NCBI GenBank assembly: GCA_001443545.1
Contig: LMAD01000015.1
Span: 1 to 49,618, forward strand
DNA length: 49,618 nucleotides
Origin: Acidimicrobiaceae bacterium RAAP-2
Lineage (GTDB): Bacteria; Actinomycetota; Acidimicrobiia; Acidimicrobiales; RAAP-2
Direction: 5' to 3'
The position numbers and the translations under genes are program-made. Of this stretch, positions 1-8,007 are shown in pieces. Numbering within the stretch: the stretch's first letter is position 1; each line of letters starts with the position of its first letter. The notes beneath the pieces were generated by a model that had not been told where the DNA came from, did not search any database, and saw nothing but the letters and a program-made list of their open reading frames with translations.

Positions 1-38
1 GCCACCGCCAGGGCGGGCGAACTGACGAGCTTGTTCAT
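1..38 (-). CDS. 3-oxoacid CoA-transferase subunit A, N-terminal fragment (runs off window)
   Basis: Only the first 12-13 codons are inside the window. They read MNKLVSSPALAV, which fits the start of succinyl-CoA:3-oxoacid (acetoacetate) CoA-transferase subunit A, a family that commonly begins M-[ND]-K-x-V-x-S-x-x-x-A-V. The ATG directly abuts the TAG stop of the acyl-CoA dehydrogenase, with a G-rich stretch (GGGGGTG) just upstream as a ribosome site, so translation is probably coupled. Seen: the abutting ATG and the peptide. Inferred: the family, from very little sequence. The assignment suits the neighbours, because HMG-CoA lyase yields acetoacetate, the substrate of this transferase. Confidence 0.5.
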   Translation of the reverse strand, partial: MNKLVSSPALAV

Positions 39-1190
39 CTACACCCCCAACATCCGTGCGATGAGCATCTTCTGCACCTCGCTGGTTCCTTCGCCGATCT
101 CGAGGATCTTCGAGTCGCGGTAGTGGCGCGCGACCGGGCACTCGTTCATGAAGCCGTAGCCGCCGTGGATCTGGGTGGCGTCGCGGGCGTTGTCCATCGC
201 GGCGTTGCTGGCGACGAGCTTGGCGATCGCCGCCTCCTTCTTGAAGGGCCGCCCGGCGAGCATCCTCGCCGCGGCGTCGTAGTAGGTGCAGCGCGCGGTG
301 TGGGTGCGCGTCTCCATCTCGGCGATCTTGAAGGCGATGGCCTGGTTGCGCCCGATGGCGTGGCCGAAGGCCTCGCGCTGATTCGCGTAGGCGACGCTCT
401 CGTCGACGCAGCCCTGAGCGGCGCCCACCGCGAGCGCGGCGATGGCGATGCGGCCCTCGTCGAGGATCTGCAGGAAGTTGCTGTAGCCGCGGCCGCGCTC
501 GCCCAGCAGGTTCTCCTCGGGGACCCGCAGGTCACTGAAGGAGAGCGGATGGGTGTCCGAGGCGCGCCAGCCGACCTTGTCGTAGGCGGGCTCGACGGTG
601 AAGCCGGGGGTGGGGACCTCGACGAGGATCGAGCTGATCGCCTTGCGCCCGTCGGCGGCGACGTCGGTCACCGCGGTGATGGTGACCAACTTGGTCAGTT
701 CGGTGCCCGAGTTGGTGATGAAGCTCTTGGCGCCGTTGATCACCCACTGCCCGTCCTCGAGTCGGGCGGTGGTCTGGGTGCCCCCGGCGTCGCTGCCGGC
801 CCCCGACTCGGTCAGGCCGAAGGCGCCGAGGGCCTGGCCCGTGCTCAGGCGGGGTAGCCAGTACTGCTTCTGGGCCTCGGTGCCGAACCGGAAGACCGGC
901 ATCGCGCCGAGCGAGCACCCGGCCTCGAGGGTGATCGCCACGCTCTGGTCGACGCGGGCCAACTCCTCGATGGCGACGCACAGCGCGAAGTAGTCGCCGC
1001 CCATGCCGCCGTACTCCTCGGGGAACGGCAGTCCGAAGAGTCCCATCTCGCCCATCCGACGCACCACGTCGTAGGGGAAGGTGCCCGTCGCGTCGTGGTG
1101 TCGCGCCACGGGGGCGACGACGGCGGTGGCGAAGTCCTGGACGGTCTGGCGCAGGTGCTCCAGCTCGTCGCTGAGTCCGTAGTCAGCCAT
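39..1190 (-). CDS. acyl-CoA dehydrogenase
   Basis: A 383-residue FAD enzyme that oxidises an acyl-CoA to the 2,3-enoyl-CoA and passes electrons to ETF; length is normal for the family. Signature 1 is FGLTESGAGSDAGG (about residues 123-136) and the C-terminal signature lies in QIHGGYGF. The probable catalytic base is Glu367 in EIGEGTSEV. Isovaleryl-CoA dehydrogenases usually lack Glu at this site and use one in another helix, so this looks like a short/medium or other branched-chain type rather than a classical isovaleryl enzyme, despite the HMG-CoA lyase neighbour. The ATG at 1190 overlaps the end of the HMG-CoA lyase gene by 8 bases, with AGGAGG upstream. The gene is second in a minus-strand operon. 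Substrate is not determinable from sequence. Confidence 0.95.
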   Translation of the reverse strand: MADYGLSDELEHLRQTVQDFATAVVAPVARHHDATGTFPYDVVRRMGEMGLFGLPFPEEYGGMGGDYFALCVAIEELARVDQSVAITLEAGCSLGAMPVFRFGTEAQKQYWLPRLSTGQALGAFGLTESGAGSDAGGTQTTARLEDGQWVINGAKSFITNSGTELTKLVTITAVTDVAADGRKAISSILVEVPTPGFTVEPAYDKVGWRASDTHPLSFSDLRVPEENLLGERGRGYSNFLQILDEGRIAIAALAVGAAQGCVDESVAYANQREAFGHAIGRNQAIAFKIAEMETRTHTARCTYYDAAARMLAGRPFKKEAAIAKLVASNAAMDNARDATQIHGGYGFMNECPVARHYRDSKILEIGEGTSEVQKMLIARMLGV

Positions 1191-2169
1191 GGTGTTCCTC
1201 CTCGCGTCGCTCGATCGCGGCGTCGTCTGCCGAAGTCGCCTCGAGGCTCGAGGCCAGCGCCGTCACGGTCCTCGAGGGACTCGGCCGACCGAGTCGGTCC
1301 GCCATCCACAGGCTCGTCCGGCACAGGGCTTCGAGGTCGACACCGGTTTCGACACCCATTCCGTGCAAGTGCCACACTAGGTCCTCGGTCGCGAGGTTGC
1401 CGGTGGCGCTGCCGGCGTAGGGGCACCCGCCGAGTCCACCGGCCGAGGCGTCCACCGTCGTGACCCCGTGCTGCAACGCGACGAAGGTGTTGGCGAGCGC
1501 TTGGCCGTAGGTGTCGTGGAAGTGCACCGCGAGCCGCTCGGGGCCGATCGCGCGTCGAGCGAGTCGGTCGAGCAGGTCGATCACCTGTCCGGGCGTGGCG
1601 ACGCCGATGGTGTCGCCGAGGGAGACGTCGCCACAGCCCATCGCCACGAGCGCTTCGACGACGTCGGCGACGGAGCCGGGCTCGACCGGACCCTCCCAGG
1701 GGTCACCGAAGCACATCGACACGTACCCGCGAACGGTGAGGCCCTCGTCGAGTCCCCGGGCGACGACCGCCGAGAAGATCTCGAGCGACTCCGCTCGCGA
1801 GCGGTTGAGGTTTCGCTGGGCGAAGCTCTCGGTCGCGCTGGCGAAGACCGCGATCTCGCGCACGCCACTCGCGATCGCGCGGTCGAGGCCGCGCTGGTTC
1901 GGCACGAGCACGGGGTGGCGTCCCGGCAAGGTCCCGAGGCCGGCGAGCAACGCCTCGGCGTCGGCGAGCTGGGGGATCCACGACGGCGGCACGAAGCTCG
2001 TCAACTCGACGGCGGGCAGCCCACTGGCGATGAGTCGGTGGATGAACTCGATTTTGGTCGCGACGTCGAGCACGACCGACTCGTTCTGCAGCCCGTCGCG
2101 CGCGCCGACCTCGTAGATCGTCACCCGCTCGGGCAGCCCGCCCACTGGCGTCACCTGGGGCTCTCTCAT
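1183..2169 (-). CDS. mvaB: hydroxymethylglutaryl-CoA lyase
   Basis: Cleaves HMG-CoA to acetoacetate and acetyl-CoA, the last step of leucine breakdown and of ketone-body formation. A TIM-barrel protein of 328 residues. YEVGARDGLQNE near the N terminus carries the Arg-Asp pair that binds substrate and metal; HFHDTYGQAL carries metal-binding histidines; GLGGCPYAGSATGN contains the catalytic cysteine loop. The start is taken as ATG at 2169 because GAGAGG sits just ahead of it; a GTG at 2175 is possible and adds two residues. It is first in an operon with acyl-CoA dehydrogenase and a probable CoA-transferase. This suits acetoacetate production followed by activation. It diverges from the secreted repeat protein on the plus strand. 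Confidence 0.93.
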   Translation of the reverse strand: MREPQVTPVGGLPERVTIYEVGARDGLQNESVVLDVATKIEFIHRLIASGLPAVELTSFVPPSWIPQLADAEALLAGLGTLPGRHPVLVPNQRGLDRAIASGVREIAVFASATESFAQRNLNRSRAESLEIFSAVVARGLDEGLTVRGYVSMCFGDPWEGPVEPGSVADVVEALVAMGCGDVSLGDTIGVATPGQVIDLLDRLARRAIGPERLAVHFHDTYGQALANTFVALQHGVTTVDASAGGLGGCPYAGSATGNLATEDLVWHLHGMGVETGVDLEALCRTSLWMADRLGRPSPSRTVTALASSLEATSADDAAIERREEEHHG

Positions 2170-2324
2170 CGTCACCTCTCACCGTCGATCAGCGATTCGC
2201 GAAGCGTCGTGGACTTCGCCGGCTATCGGTCTACACCACGAACGGGTGCGTCTCGACTCGGGCCGGCCACCTTGTGAAAACACTGAATCTCGTGAATCAC
2301 CCCGCGGAGCGGGGCCACACCGTT

Positions 2325-2341
2325 TAACATGGTTCACCATG
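2325..2341 (+). promoter_or_regulatory. putative leaderless -10 element and start-codon palindrome
   Basis: TAACAT (2325-2330) matches the TANNNT -10 pattern and ends 8 bases before the ATG at 2339; no Shine-Dalgarno sequence is present. The bases 2328-2341 form the palindrome CATGGT-TC-ACCATG, whose right arm contains the start codon. A CCCCGC/GCGGGG hairpin (2300-2314) lies just upstream. Leaderless transcription is inferred. Confidence 0.4.
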
Positions 2342-4723
2342 CTCACTCGCCTGGCTCGATTCGCCGTGTCCTTCTTCATGGTGCTCGGGGCCACGGCCAC
2401 GTTGAGCACCGTCGCCACGGGGGCCACGATCCCCTCGGTTCCCGCGACGTCGCTCGGCTACGACATCAGTTTCCCCCAGTGCGGCGGCAACCTCCCCGCC
2501 TCGGCCGGCTTCGGCGTGGTCGGGGTGAACGACGGTCGACCGCGCACCACCAACCCGTGCCTCGCCTCGGAACTGCAGTGGGCGAGCGCCAGTCAGAGTG
2601 CCGCGCCCCAGTTCTACGTGAACACGGCCAACCCGGGGCCGTCCAGTAACCCGGCCTGGCCGACGGCCCAGACGATGCCCGAGGTCTGCACCGGGGCCAA
2701 CTCGACCGCCTGTTCCTACGACTTCGGTTGGAACGCCGGCAGTGACTCGCTCCAAGCGGTCATCGCCGCCGAGACCCAGCTCGGCGCCGCCTCGCCGGGC
2801 ACCGCCGCCACGACCGCGCCCTGGTGGCTCGACGTCGAGACGGGCAACTCCTGGCAGAGCATCCGCACCGGTGCGACCGCGACCGCGGCGCAGTTCGCCA
2901 ACGACCAGGCGGTCGTCCTGGGCGAGCTCGCCTACTTGACCAGTCGCGGCGTCCACTCGATCGGGATCTACTCGACCTCGTACCAGTGGGGCCAGTTGAT
3001 GGGCGCCACCGGCAAGACCTTCGCCGCGTACGACGCGTGGCTCCCGGGCTACGCCTCGCTCACCCAGGCCCAGGCGGCCTGCGCGACGCCCGGGTTCACC
3101 GGCGGACGGGCCGCGATGATCCAGTACCCGTCCAACGGACTCGACGGCGACTACGTCTGTCCCCTCATCAGCGGACCGGTCGCCGCGTCGGTGACCGTGG
3201 CGTCGTCGGCGACCTTCAGCGACCAGCTGAGCGTCGCCGGTGAGCAAGCGCCGGTCACCTTCGTCCAGACGACCGGGTCGCCGACGCTCCTCGTCTCGAG
3301 CTCGGGTCTGGTGACCACGAGTGGCCAGCTCGCCCGAGCCACCTACACGGCGACGGGCACGATGAGCGCCAACGGCATCGCCGGGGCCTTCAGCTTCACC
3401 CTGTCGGTCGGTGAGCTCACCCAGGTGGCGCCGACGACCAGCGCCACCTCCGTGACCGATTCGGCGACCTTCACCGACCAGCTCGCGACAATCCCGATCG
3501 CGGGCCCGGTCACCTTCGCCCAGACCAGCGGGAGCCCTTCGCTGGTCGTGTCGCCGACCGGGCTGGTCTCGACGAGCGGCCCGCTCGCGCGCGGCACCTA
3601 CGTCGCGCGCGGCACGATGGGTGACGCCATTGGCGACGGGGGAACCTTCGCCTATCGATTGACCGTCGGCACGCTCACCCAGAGCGCGCCCGTTCGCCTG
3701 AGCGTGACGACGTTCGCCCTGGCGACCTTCGCCGACCAGTTGGCGGTGACCGGGGCCACCGGTGCCGTCACGTTCACTCAGACCTCGGGCGCCCCCGCGT
3801 TGTCGGTGTCACCGACCGGGCTGCTCACCGCGAGCGCCGGCCTGGCGGTCGGCTCGTACGTGACGCGCGGCACGACGAGTGACGCCAGCGGCGACGGTGG
3901 CTCGTACTTCTTCAACCTGCTCGTGACCCCCGTCGGCACGCTCACCCAGAACTCGCCGACGACCTCGACGGTGACGAGCCCGGTCTCGGCGACCTTCGCC
4001 GACCAGTTGGCGGTGACCGGGGCCACCGGTGCCGTCACGTTCACCCCGTCCGGCACGACGTCGGGGATCGCGGTCTCGAACTCGGGTCTGGTCACGACGA
4101 CCGGGACCCTCGGTCTCGGCACCTACAGCGTCCAGGGCACGACCCAGGACGCGATCGGTGACGCGGGCACGTTCAGCTTCACCCTCACGGTGGCCGCCCC
4201 CGCCACGATCGCCCAGGCCGCCCCGACCTCGGGCACCGTGAACACCCTCGCCTCCAACGTGTTCAGCGACCAGTTGGCCGTCTCGGGCGCCAACGGCACC
4301 GTGACGTTCCTCCAGAGTACGGGCGCGCCAGCGGTCGTCATCTCGCCGACCGGCGCCGTCTCCACGAGCGGCGTGCTCAAGCCCGGAACGTACACGGCGT
4401 CGGGCACGACGTCGGACTCGGGCGGTGACGCGGGGACCTTCAGCTACTCGCTGGTGATCGCCCCGCCGCCGACGATGGCGACCCAGGTCGTCGGTCACGC
4501 GGTGGCCGGCAAGACCGTGACGCTCAAGATCCTCGGACTCAGCTTCGTCGGCCGGCCGACCATCCGCAGCCACGCCGGGACGACCGCGCTGGTGATCGGT
4601 GATACGGGCACCGTGCTCACCGTGCGGGTCACCGTCGCCCCGCGGAGTCGCCACGGGATCTTCACCTTCACGATCACCTTCGCCAACGGCGCGGTCTCGC
4701 GACTGCGCTACGTGCAGCGCTAG
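2339..4723 (+). CDS. secreted glycoside-hydrolase-like (DUF1906-type) protein with five 89-residue repeats
   Basis: A 794-residue exported protein. A signal peptide (MLTRLARF, hydrophobic core, cut near VATGA-T) precedes a domain of about 250 residues containing YDISFPQCGG, WWLDVETGNSW and YSTSYQWGQ. These features resemble the glycoside-hydrolase-like/DUF1906 TIM-barrel group of actinobacteria that act at the cell wall. Five repeats follow (about 3197-4476), each with an F-x-DQL-x-V, VTF-x-x-x-x-G and G-T-Y pattern, consistent with small beta-sandwich modules. A final 85-residue all-beta segment resembles an IPT/TIG fold. I chose ATG 2339 because it begins the signal peptide; an in-frame start at 2246 would put 31 unlikely residues ahead of it. 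Catalytic activity is unproven. Confidence 0.8.
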   Translation: MLTRLARFAVSFFMVLGATATLSTVATGATIPSVPATSLGYDISFPQCGGNLPASAGFGVVGVNDGRPRTTNPCLASELQWASASQSAAPQFYVNTANPGPSSNPAWPTAQTMPEVCTGANSTACSYDFGWNAGSDSLQAVIAAETQLGAASPGTAATTAPWWLDVETGNSWQSIRTGATATAAQFANDQAVVLGELAYLTSRGVHSIGIYSTSYQWGQLMGATGKTFAAYDAWLPGYASLTQAQAACATPGFTGGRAAMIQYPSNGLDGDYVCPLISGPVAASVTVASSATFSDQLSVAGEQAPVTFVQTTGSPTLLVSSSGLVTTSGQLARATYTATGTMSANGIAGAFSFTLSVGELTQVAPTTSATSVTDSATFTDQLATIPIAGPVTFAQTSGSPSLVVSPTGLVSTSGPLARGTYVARGTMGDAIGDGGTFAYRLTVGTLTQSAPVRLSVTTFALATFADQLAVTGATGAVTFTQTSGAPALSVSPTGLLTASAGLAVGSYVTRGTTSDASGDGGSYFFNLLVTPVGTLTQNSPTTSTVTSPVSATFADQLAVTGATGAVTFTPSGTTSGIAVSNSGLVTTTGTLGLGTYSVQGTTQDAIGDAGTFSFTLTVAAPATIAQAAPTSGTVNTLASNVFSDQLAVSGANGTVTFLQSTGAPAVVISPTGAVSTSGVLKPGTYTASGTTSDSGGDAGTFSYSLVIAPPPTMATQVVGHAVAGKTVTLKILGLSFVGRPTIRSHAGTTALVIGDTGTVLTVRVTVAPRSRHGIFTFTITFANGAVSRLRYVQR
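3197..4476 (+). repeat. five tandem protein repeats of about 89 codons
   Basis: Five degenerate copies encode the beta-rich modules of the secreted protein. Units 3 and 4 are the most alike. Each unit carries DQL, VTF, SGLV/PTGL, GTY and a closing FSFTLTV-like strand. Confidence 0.75.
3721..4044 (+). repeat. 57-bp exact direct repeat, copies 267 bp apart
   Basis: Bases 3721-3777 and 3988-4044 are identical over 57 positions, third codon positions included, whereas the rest of the two repeat units has diverged. The 267-base offset is exactly 89 codons. This is the mark of recent duplication or gene conversion between units 3 and 4. Confidence 0.85.
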
Positions 4724-5937
4724 GCGCCCACCTCGTCGCTCGGCGTGCTCGACGAGGGGGCGACCTCGCCTGAACGAGCGGCCACGGCGTCGGCGTACCA
4801 GGCGGCCGAGGGCTTGGGGGTCCGCGCGAAGGTCGTGCGATCGACCGCGACGAGGCCGAACTTCGGTCCGTAGCCGAGCACCCACTCGAAGTTGTCGAGC
4901 AGGGACCACTGGAAGTAGCCCCGTACGTCGATCCCGTCGCGCCGCGCCTCGTCGAGGTGCGCCAGGGCCTCGGTGAGGTAGCGGATCCGCTGGTCGTCGT
5001 CGTTGGTCCCGATGCCGTTCTCGGTCACGACGAGGGGGATCGAGGTGAACTCCCGGGCCCGGCGAAGGGTGTAGGCGACGCTCCGTGGCCAGAAGAGATA
5101 GCCCATCTCGGTCAACTCGCCGTCCCCGCCCCAGATCATGCCGCCCGGTCCGAAGAGGTGCTTGGTGTAGCACTGCACACCGAGGAAGTCGTCCTCGGTC
5201 ACCTCGGCCAGGTACCGGTCCTCCATCTCGGTGCGGTAGGTCGCGAGCGCCTCCTCGCCGTCGTCGACCGCCTCGTACTCGGCCATCGACAACGTCATCC
5301 CGATCGGGAAGTCGCCGGGACCTTCGCGTAACGCGTCGACCATCGCGCGGTGGCAGCGACGAAGGGCCCCGTTGACGGCGACGTACCGGCTCCAGTCGGT
5401 CACCTCGGGCGGGAAGACCGAGGCGAGGTAGCCCATGGCGGCCACGATGTTCGGTTCGTTGATCGTGCAGGCCATCGCGATCTGGTCGCCGAGCGCCTCG
5501 CCGACGACGCGGGCGTAGGCGCCCATCCACTCGGCGATGTCCGGGCTCTCGAAGCCGCCGGCGTCGGCGACCCACAGCGGCAGCGTGAAGTGGTGCAGGG
5601 TCACTACGGGCGCGATGGCTCGTTCGTGACAGGCGGCGAGCACCGCGCGGTAGTGCTCGAGCGCGTGGCGGTCGATCTCGCCGTGGCGTGGCTCGATGCG
5701 CGCCCACTCCACCGAGAAGCGATAGCTGTTGAGACCGAGGGTCGCGACGATGTCGAGGTCTTCGCCGTAGCGGTGCCACGAATCGCAGGCGTCCCCGCAG
5801 GGCTCGGCGGCGATGGACCCCTCGCGGTGCTCGAAGCGCCACCAGTCGGTGTTGGTGCCACCGCCCTCGATCTGGTACGCGGCGGTCGCCGTCCCCCAGA
5901 GGAAGGCGGCAGGGAAGTGAGCGTCTCGCTGGGTCAT
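4720..5937 (-). CDS. GH1 family beta-glucosidase
   Basis: Retaining beta-glycosidase of family GH1, 405 residues and without a signal peptide, so cytoplasmic. It opens with FPAAFLWGTATAAYQIEG, the usual GH1 N terminus. Glu161 in TINEPN is the acid/base and Glu306 in VVTENGIG the nucleophile; W-x-x-F-D-N-FEW near the C terminus is the substrate-binding loop. No Shine-Dalgarno is visible, but TACCCT (5945-5950, minus strand) ends 7 bases before the ATG, suggesting a leaderless mRNA. The TAG stop overlaps the convergent TAG of the repeat protein (4720-4722 against 4721-4723), so neither gene has room for a terminator of its own. Probable job: hydrolysis of imported beta-glucosides; exact specificity is unknown. 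Confidence 0.93.
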   Translation of the reverse strand: MTQRDAHFPAAFLWGTATAAYQIEGGGTNTDWWRFEHREGSIAAEPCGDACDSWHRYGEDLDIVATLGLNSYRFSVEWARIEPRHGEIDRHALEHYRAVLAACHERAIAPVVTLHHFTLPLWVADAGGFESPDIAEWMGAYARVVGEALGDQIAMACTINEPNIVAAMGYLASVFPPEVTDWSRYVAVNGALRRCHRAMVDALREGPGDFPIGMTLSMAEYEAVDDGEEALATYRTEMEDRYLAEVTEDDFLGVQCYTKHLFGPGGMIWGGDGELTEMGYLFWPRSVAYTLRRAREFTSIPLVVTENGIGTNDDDQRIRYLTEALAHLDEARRDGIDVRGYFQWSLLDNFEWVLGYGPKFGLVAVDRTTFARTPKPSAAWYADAVAARSGEVAPSSSTPSDEVGA

Positions 5938-6097
5938 GGAGACGAGGGTATCGGAGTCGCGAGGCTCGCTAGAGGACGCGAATCGCTGAAAGCTCGGTCA
6001 TCGCGCGGGCGACGCGATGGACCAGCCGTCTCCCCGTGGCCGCGGAGGGAATAGTCTCGCCCCCCGACGGGTTTCCATGGTCATGGAGGGCGTACCG

Positions 6098-6166
6098 ATG
6101 GTCGATGCGCGGCGCGGTGGTCTGCCTGGTGATGCGCTCCGGCGAGCGTCGATCGATCGGGAGTGA
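6098..6166 (+). CDS. possible 22-residue micropeptide or small-RNA locus
   Basis: An ATG at 6098 has an ideal ribosome site, GGAGGG at 6085-6090, seven bases upstream. The frame runs 22 codons (MVDARRGG... ending in DRE) to a TGA at 6164-6166. Two stem-loops follow: a weak one at 6177-6191 and a strong terminator-like one at 6197-6235. The peptide is basic and resembles nothing I recognise. The unit lies in about 800 bases otherwise free of convincing genes. It may be a real micropeptide or a small RNA whose ribosome-site-like motif is coincidental. Confidence 0.35.
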   Translation: MVDARRGGLPGDALRRASIDRE

Positions 6167-6196
6167 TCAGTCCGTGACCCGTTGATCGGGTGAACG

Positions 6197-6235
6197 GCCC
6201 CGACCCATCGGTCTCATCCGCGGACGGGTCGGGGC
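6197..6235 (+). terminator. terminator-like hairpin with a perfect 10-bp stem
   Basis: GCCCCGACCC (6197-6206) pairs perfectly with GGGTCGGGGC (6226-6235) around a 19-base loop, followed by GTTTCGTCGTTTC. The T-rich tail is interrupted, as is common in high-GC bacteria. It points to plus-strand termination 30 bases after the candidate micropeptide. Confidence 0.55.
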
Positions 6236-6748
6236 GTTTCGTCGTTTCGGAGTGGTAGTCGACGACCGTTGTTAGCCGCGGCGTCGGATGATCTCCATGA
6301 TCTCGTGGAACGTCCACGCCAGGCGGCCCGCGGGTCCGGTGTCACAACTCGGAACTCCGAGCGTCGGTCCGGCCTCGGGCGCGCACGCGGCTTCGACGGT
6401 TTCGGGTCGCGGCTGCTTGGTGGTTCGGTGCGATCGCATGGGTCCTCGGATTGAACAATTTGGTCGGCGCCGGTCGCGGCGGAAACCTCGGCCGGAGGTT
6501 CGAGTCGACAATCCGAACTTACCGCGCAGTCCGCCTCGTCAGTCAGGGGGGGCGAAACCTTCGCATCTCGCCCTCCGGCCGACGATCCGGGGTCCATTCA
6601 GCGCCTGGTGTACGAACGATGGCGCCGGCCCAGGAATCAGCCTCCGCTCGTACTGGGCCATCGGTGACGGTGCGACGTGCCCAACGGTCGAGCTGCGGTC
6701 CGAGTGAATGGGGCCCGACCACGGTCGGCGCCGAAGTGCGATGGCGGG
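6236..6748. other. intergenic stretch with no supported gene
   Basis: Between the hairpin and the end of rsgA. Frames open by chance on both strands (for example a minus-strand frame ending MEIIRRRG near 6272), but none has a ribosome site, recognisable domain or consistent codon bias. No tRNA-like T-arm was seen. Confidence 0.5.
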
Positions 6749-7819
6749 TCAGTCGAGCCGTGGCGGCTCGTCGTCGGGCGAAGGCGGGTCGCGGTGCACC
6801 CGGCGACCGGGGCGCGGCGCCGAACCTCGCTCGCGGGACGACCGTCCCGCCTCGTCACGGATGAGTCGCCAGCTCGCCAGTCGTTCGCGGTCCAGGGTCC
6901 CCGCTTCGACGGCCGCTTCGACGGCGCACCCCTCGTCCCCGGTGTGGGCGCAGTCGCGAAAGCGACAGTGCGCGGCCACCTCGTCGATATCGGAGAAGGT
7001 TTCGTCCACCCGCGCCCGCTCGACGTCGAGATTGGCCAATCGGATTCCGGGGATGTCGAGCAGCACGCCGCCGCCGCGCAATCGGTAGAGCTTGCGCGTC
7101 GAGGTGGCGTGGCGACCTTCACCCCCACGGCTCACGGTGCGAGTCAGTTCGTCGCTGCCCTCGAGGGCGTTGAGCAGTGACGTCTTGCCCGCGCCCGACG
7201 CGCCGAGCATCACCGCGGTGACCCCGAGGTGGAGCAGGTCGCGCAGGTGCTCGATGCCTTCGCCGCTGATCGAACTCGTGGTGAGCACGTCCACGTCGGG
7301 GACGACGCCGCGCACGACGTCCAGCGCGCCTGAGACGTCACTCGACTCGTCGGCCTTGGTGAGCAGGACGAACGGTCGCGCCCCACTGTCCAGAGCCATC
7401 ACCGCGAAGCGTTCGAGCATGCGGATGTTCGGCGCGCGGTCGATGGGGATCACGAGCAGCACGAGGTCGAGGTTGGCCGCGAGCACCTGGGTGACGTGGG
7501 TGCGCAGGTTGGCTCGTCGCAGGGCGCTGCGGCGGGCCAAGACGGTTTCGATGTGGTCGTCGAGGATGGCGACCCAGTCGCCGGCGACGGGGCGCGGGTC
7601 GATCCCCGGCGAGAAGTGGCAGAGCGTCACGACCTCGCCGCCGGCGGGTTCGAACCAGATGACCTCCGCGTTGGCCCCGTGGACGATGCTGACCCGACCG
7701 AGGACCAGACCGTCGGGGATCTCCGAGGTGTCGTCGTGGGTCAGCCCGAGCGTCCGATACCCGAGTGACGCGGGGCTCGTTGACCCCTCGAGGTTCTCGA
7801 CGTTCGATGATTCAACCAT
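6749..7819 (-). CDS. rsgA: ribosome small-subunit-dependent GTPase RsgA
   Basis: A circularly permuted GTPase that checks late 30S subunit maturation; 356 residues, usual for the family. The motif order is the permuted one: G4 TKAD (154-157), then P-loop GASGAGKT (206-213), then G3 DIPG (255-258). Ahead of these is an OB-fold (about 35-95), and after them a zinc knuckle with Cys285, Cys290, His292 and Cys298. The last 30 residues are a charged, Pro/Arg-rich tail of no clear function. Start ATG at 7819; no strong Shine-Dalgarno. It diverges from the heme A synthase gene. The family call is secure. Confidence 0.95.
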   Translation of the reverse strand: MVESSNVENLEGSTSPASLGYRTLGLTHDDTSEIPDGLVLGRVSIVHGANAEVIWFEPAGGEVVTLCHFSPGIDPRPVAGDWVAILDDHIETVLARRSALRRANLRTHVTQVLAANLDLVLLVIPIDRAPNIRMLERFAVMALDSGARPFVLLTKADESSDVSGALDVVRGVVPDVDVLTTSSISGEGIEHLRDLLHLGVTAVMLGASGAGKTSLLNALEGSDELTRTVSRGGEGRHATSTRKLYRLRGGGVLLDIPGIRLANLDVERARVDETFSDIDEVAAHCRFRDCAHTGDEGCAVEAAVEAGTLDRERLASWRLIRDEAGRSSRERGSAPRPGRRVHRDPPSPDDEPPRLD

Positions 7820-7956
7820 GGGTCACTACTTTCCCATGAACGACCACCCGGCGTTGGCACCGTCCGCCCGGTGGGCTCGAACGCCCGTCGATGTTGCCCG
7901 ACCGAGGTTCCCGTGGGTATCGTGCGACGGGGGCCGGACGGAGAAGAGGTTCGAAC

Positions 7957-8007
7957 GTGGAGGTCAAGCAGGTGCCACTGGTTCCGTACCGAGTGGCTCG
8001 TGCGTGA
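7957..8007 (+). CDS. possible 16-residue leader ORF ahead of heme A synthase
   Basis: A GTG at 7957 follows GAAGAGG by seven bases and opens a 16-codon frame (starting VEVKQVPL) that ends at TGA 8005-8007. It overlaps the likely GTG start of the ctaA-like gene (8000) in another frame. It could couple translation to the downstream gene. Evidence is limited to the ribosome site and overlap. Confidence 0.25.
   Translation: MEVKQVPLVPYRVARA

Noticed and set aside
123..857. Long plus-strand open frame across the acyl-CoA dehydrogenase
   Set aside because: Low-complexity Ala/Gly/Arg composition, antisense to a secure gene; a typical high-GC shadow frame.
1183..1190. Eight-base overlap of HMG-CoA lyase and acyl-CoA dehydrogenase as a frameshift
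   Set aside because: Both proteins are full length with intact motifs and a good internal ribosome site; an ordinary operon overlap.
3809..5842. 677-codon minus-strand frame spanning the repeat protein and the GH1 gene
   Set aside because: Very Arg-rich product antisense to one gene and out of frame with the other; no domain.
6272..6511. Minus-strand frame ending in FHEIMEIIRRRG near 6272
   Set aside because: The end looks protein-like, but there is no ribosome site, no recognised family and poor composition upstream.
6490..6520. GGTTCGAGTC resembling a tRNA T-arm
   Set aside because: No pairing arms, acceptor stem or anticodon arm could be built around it.
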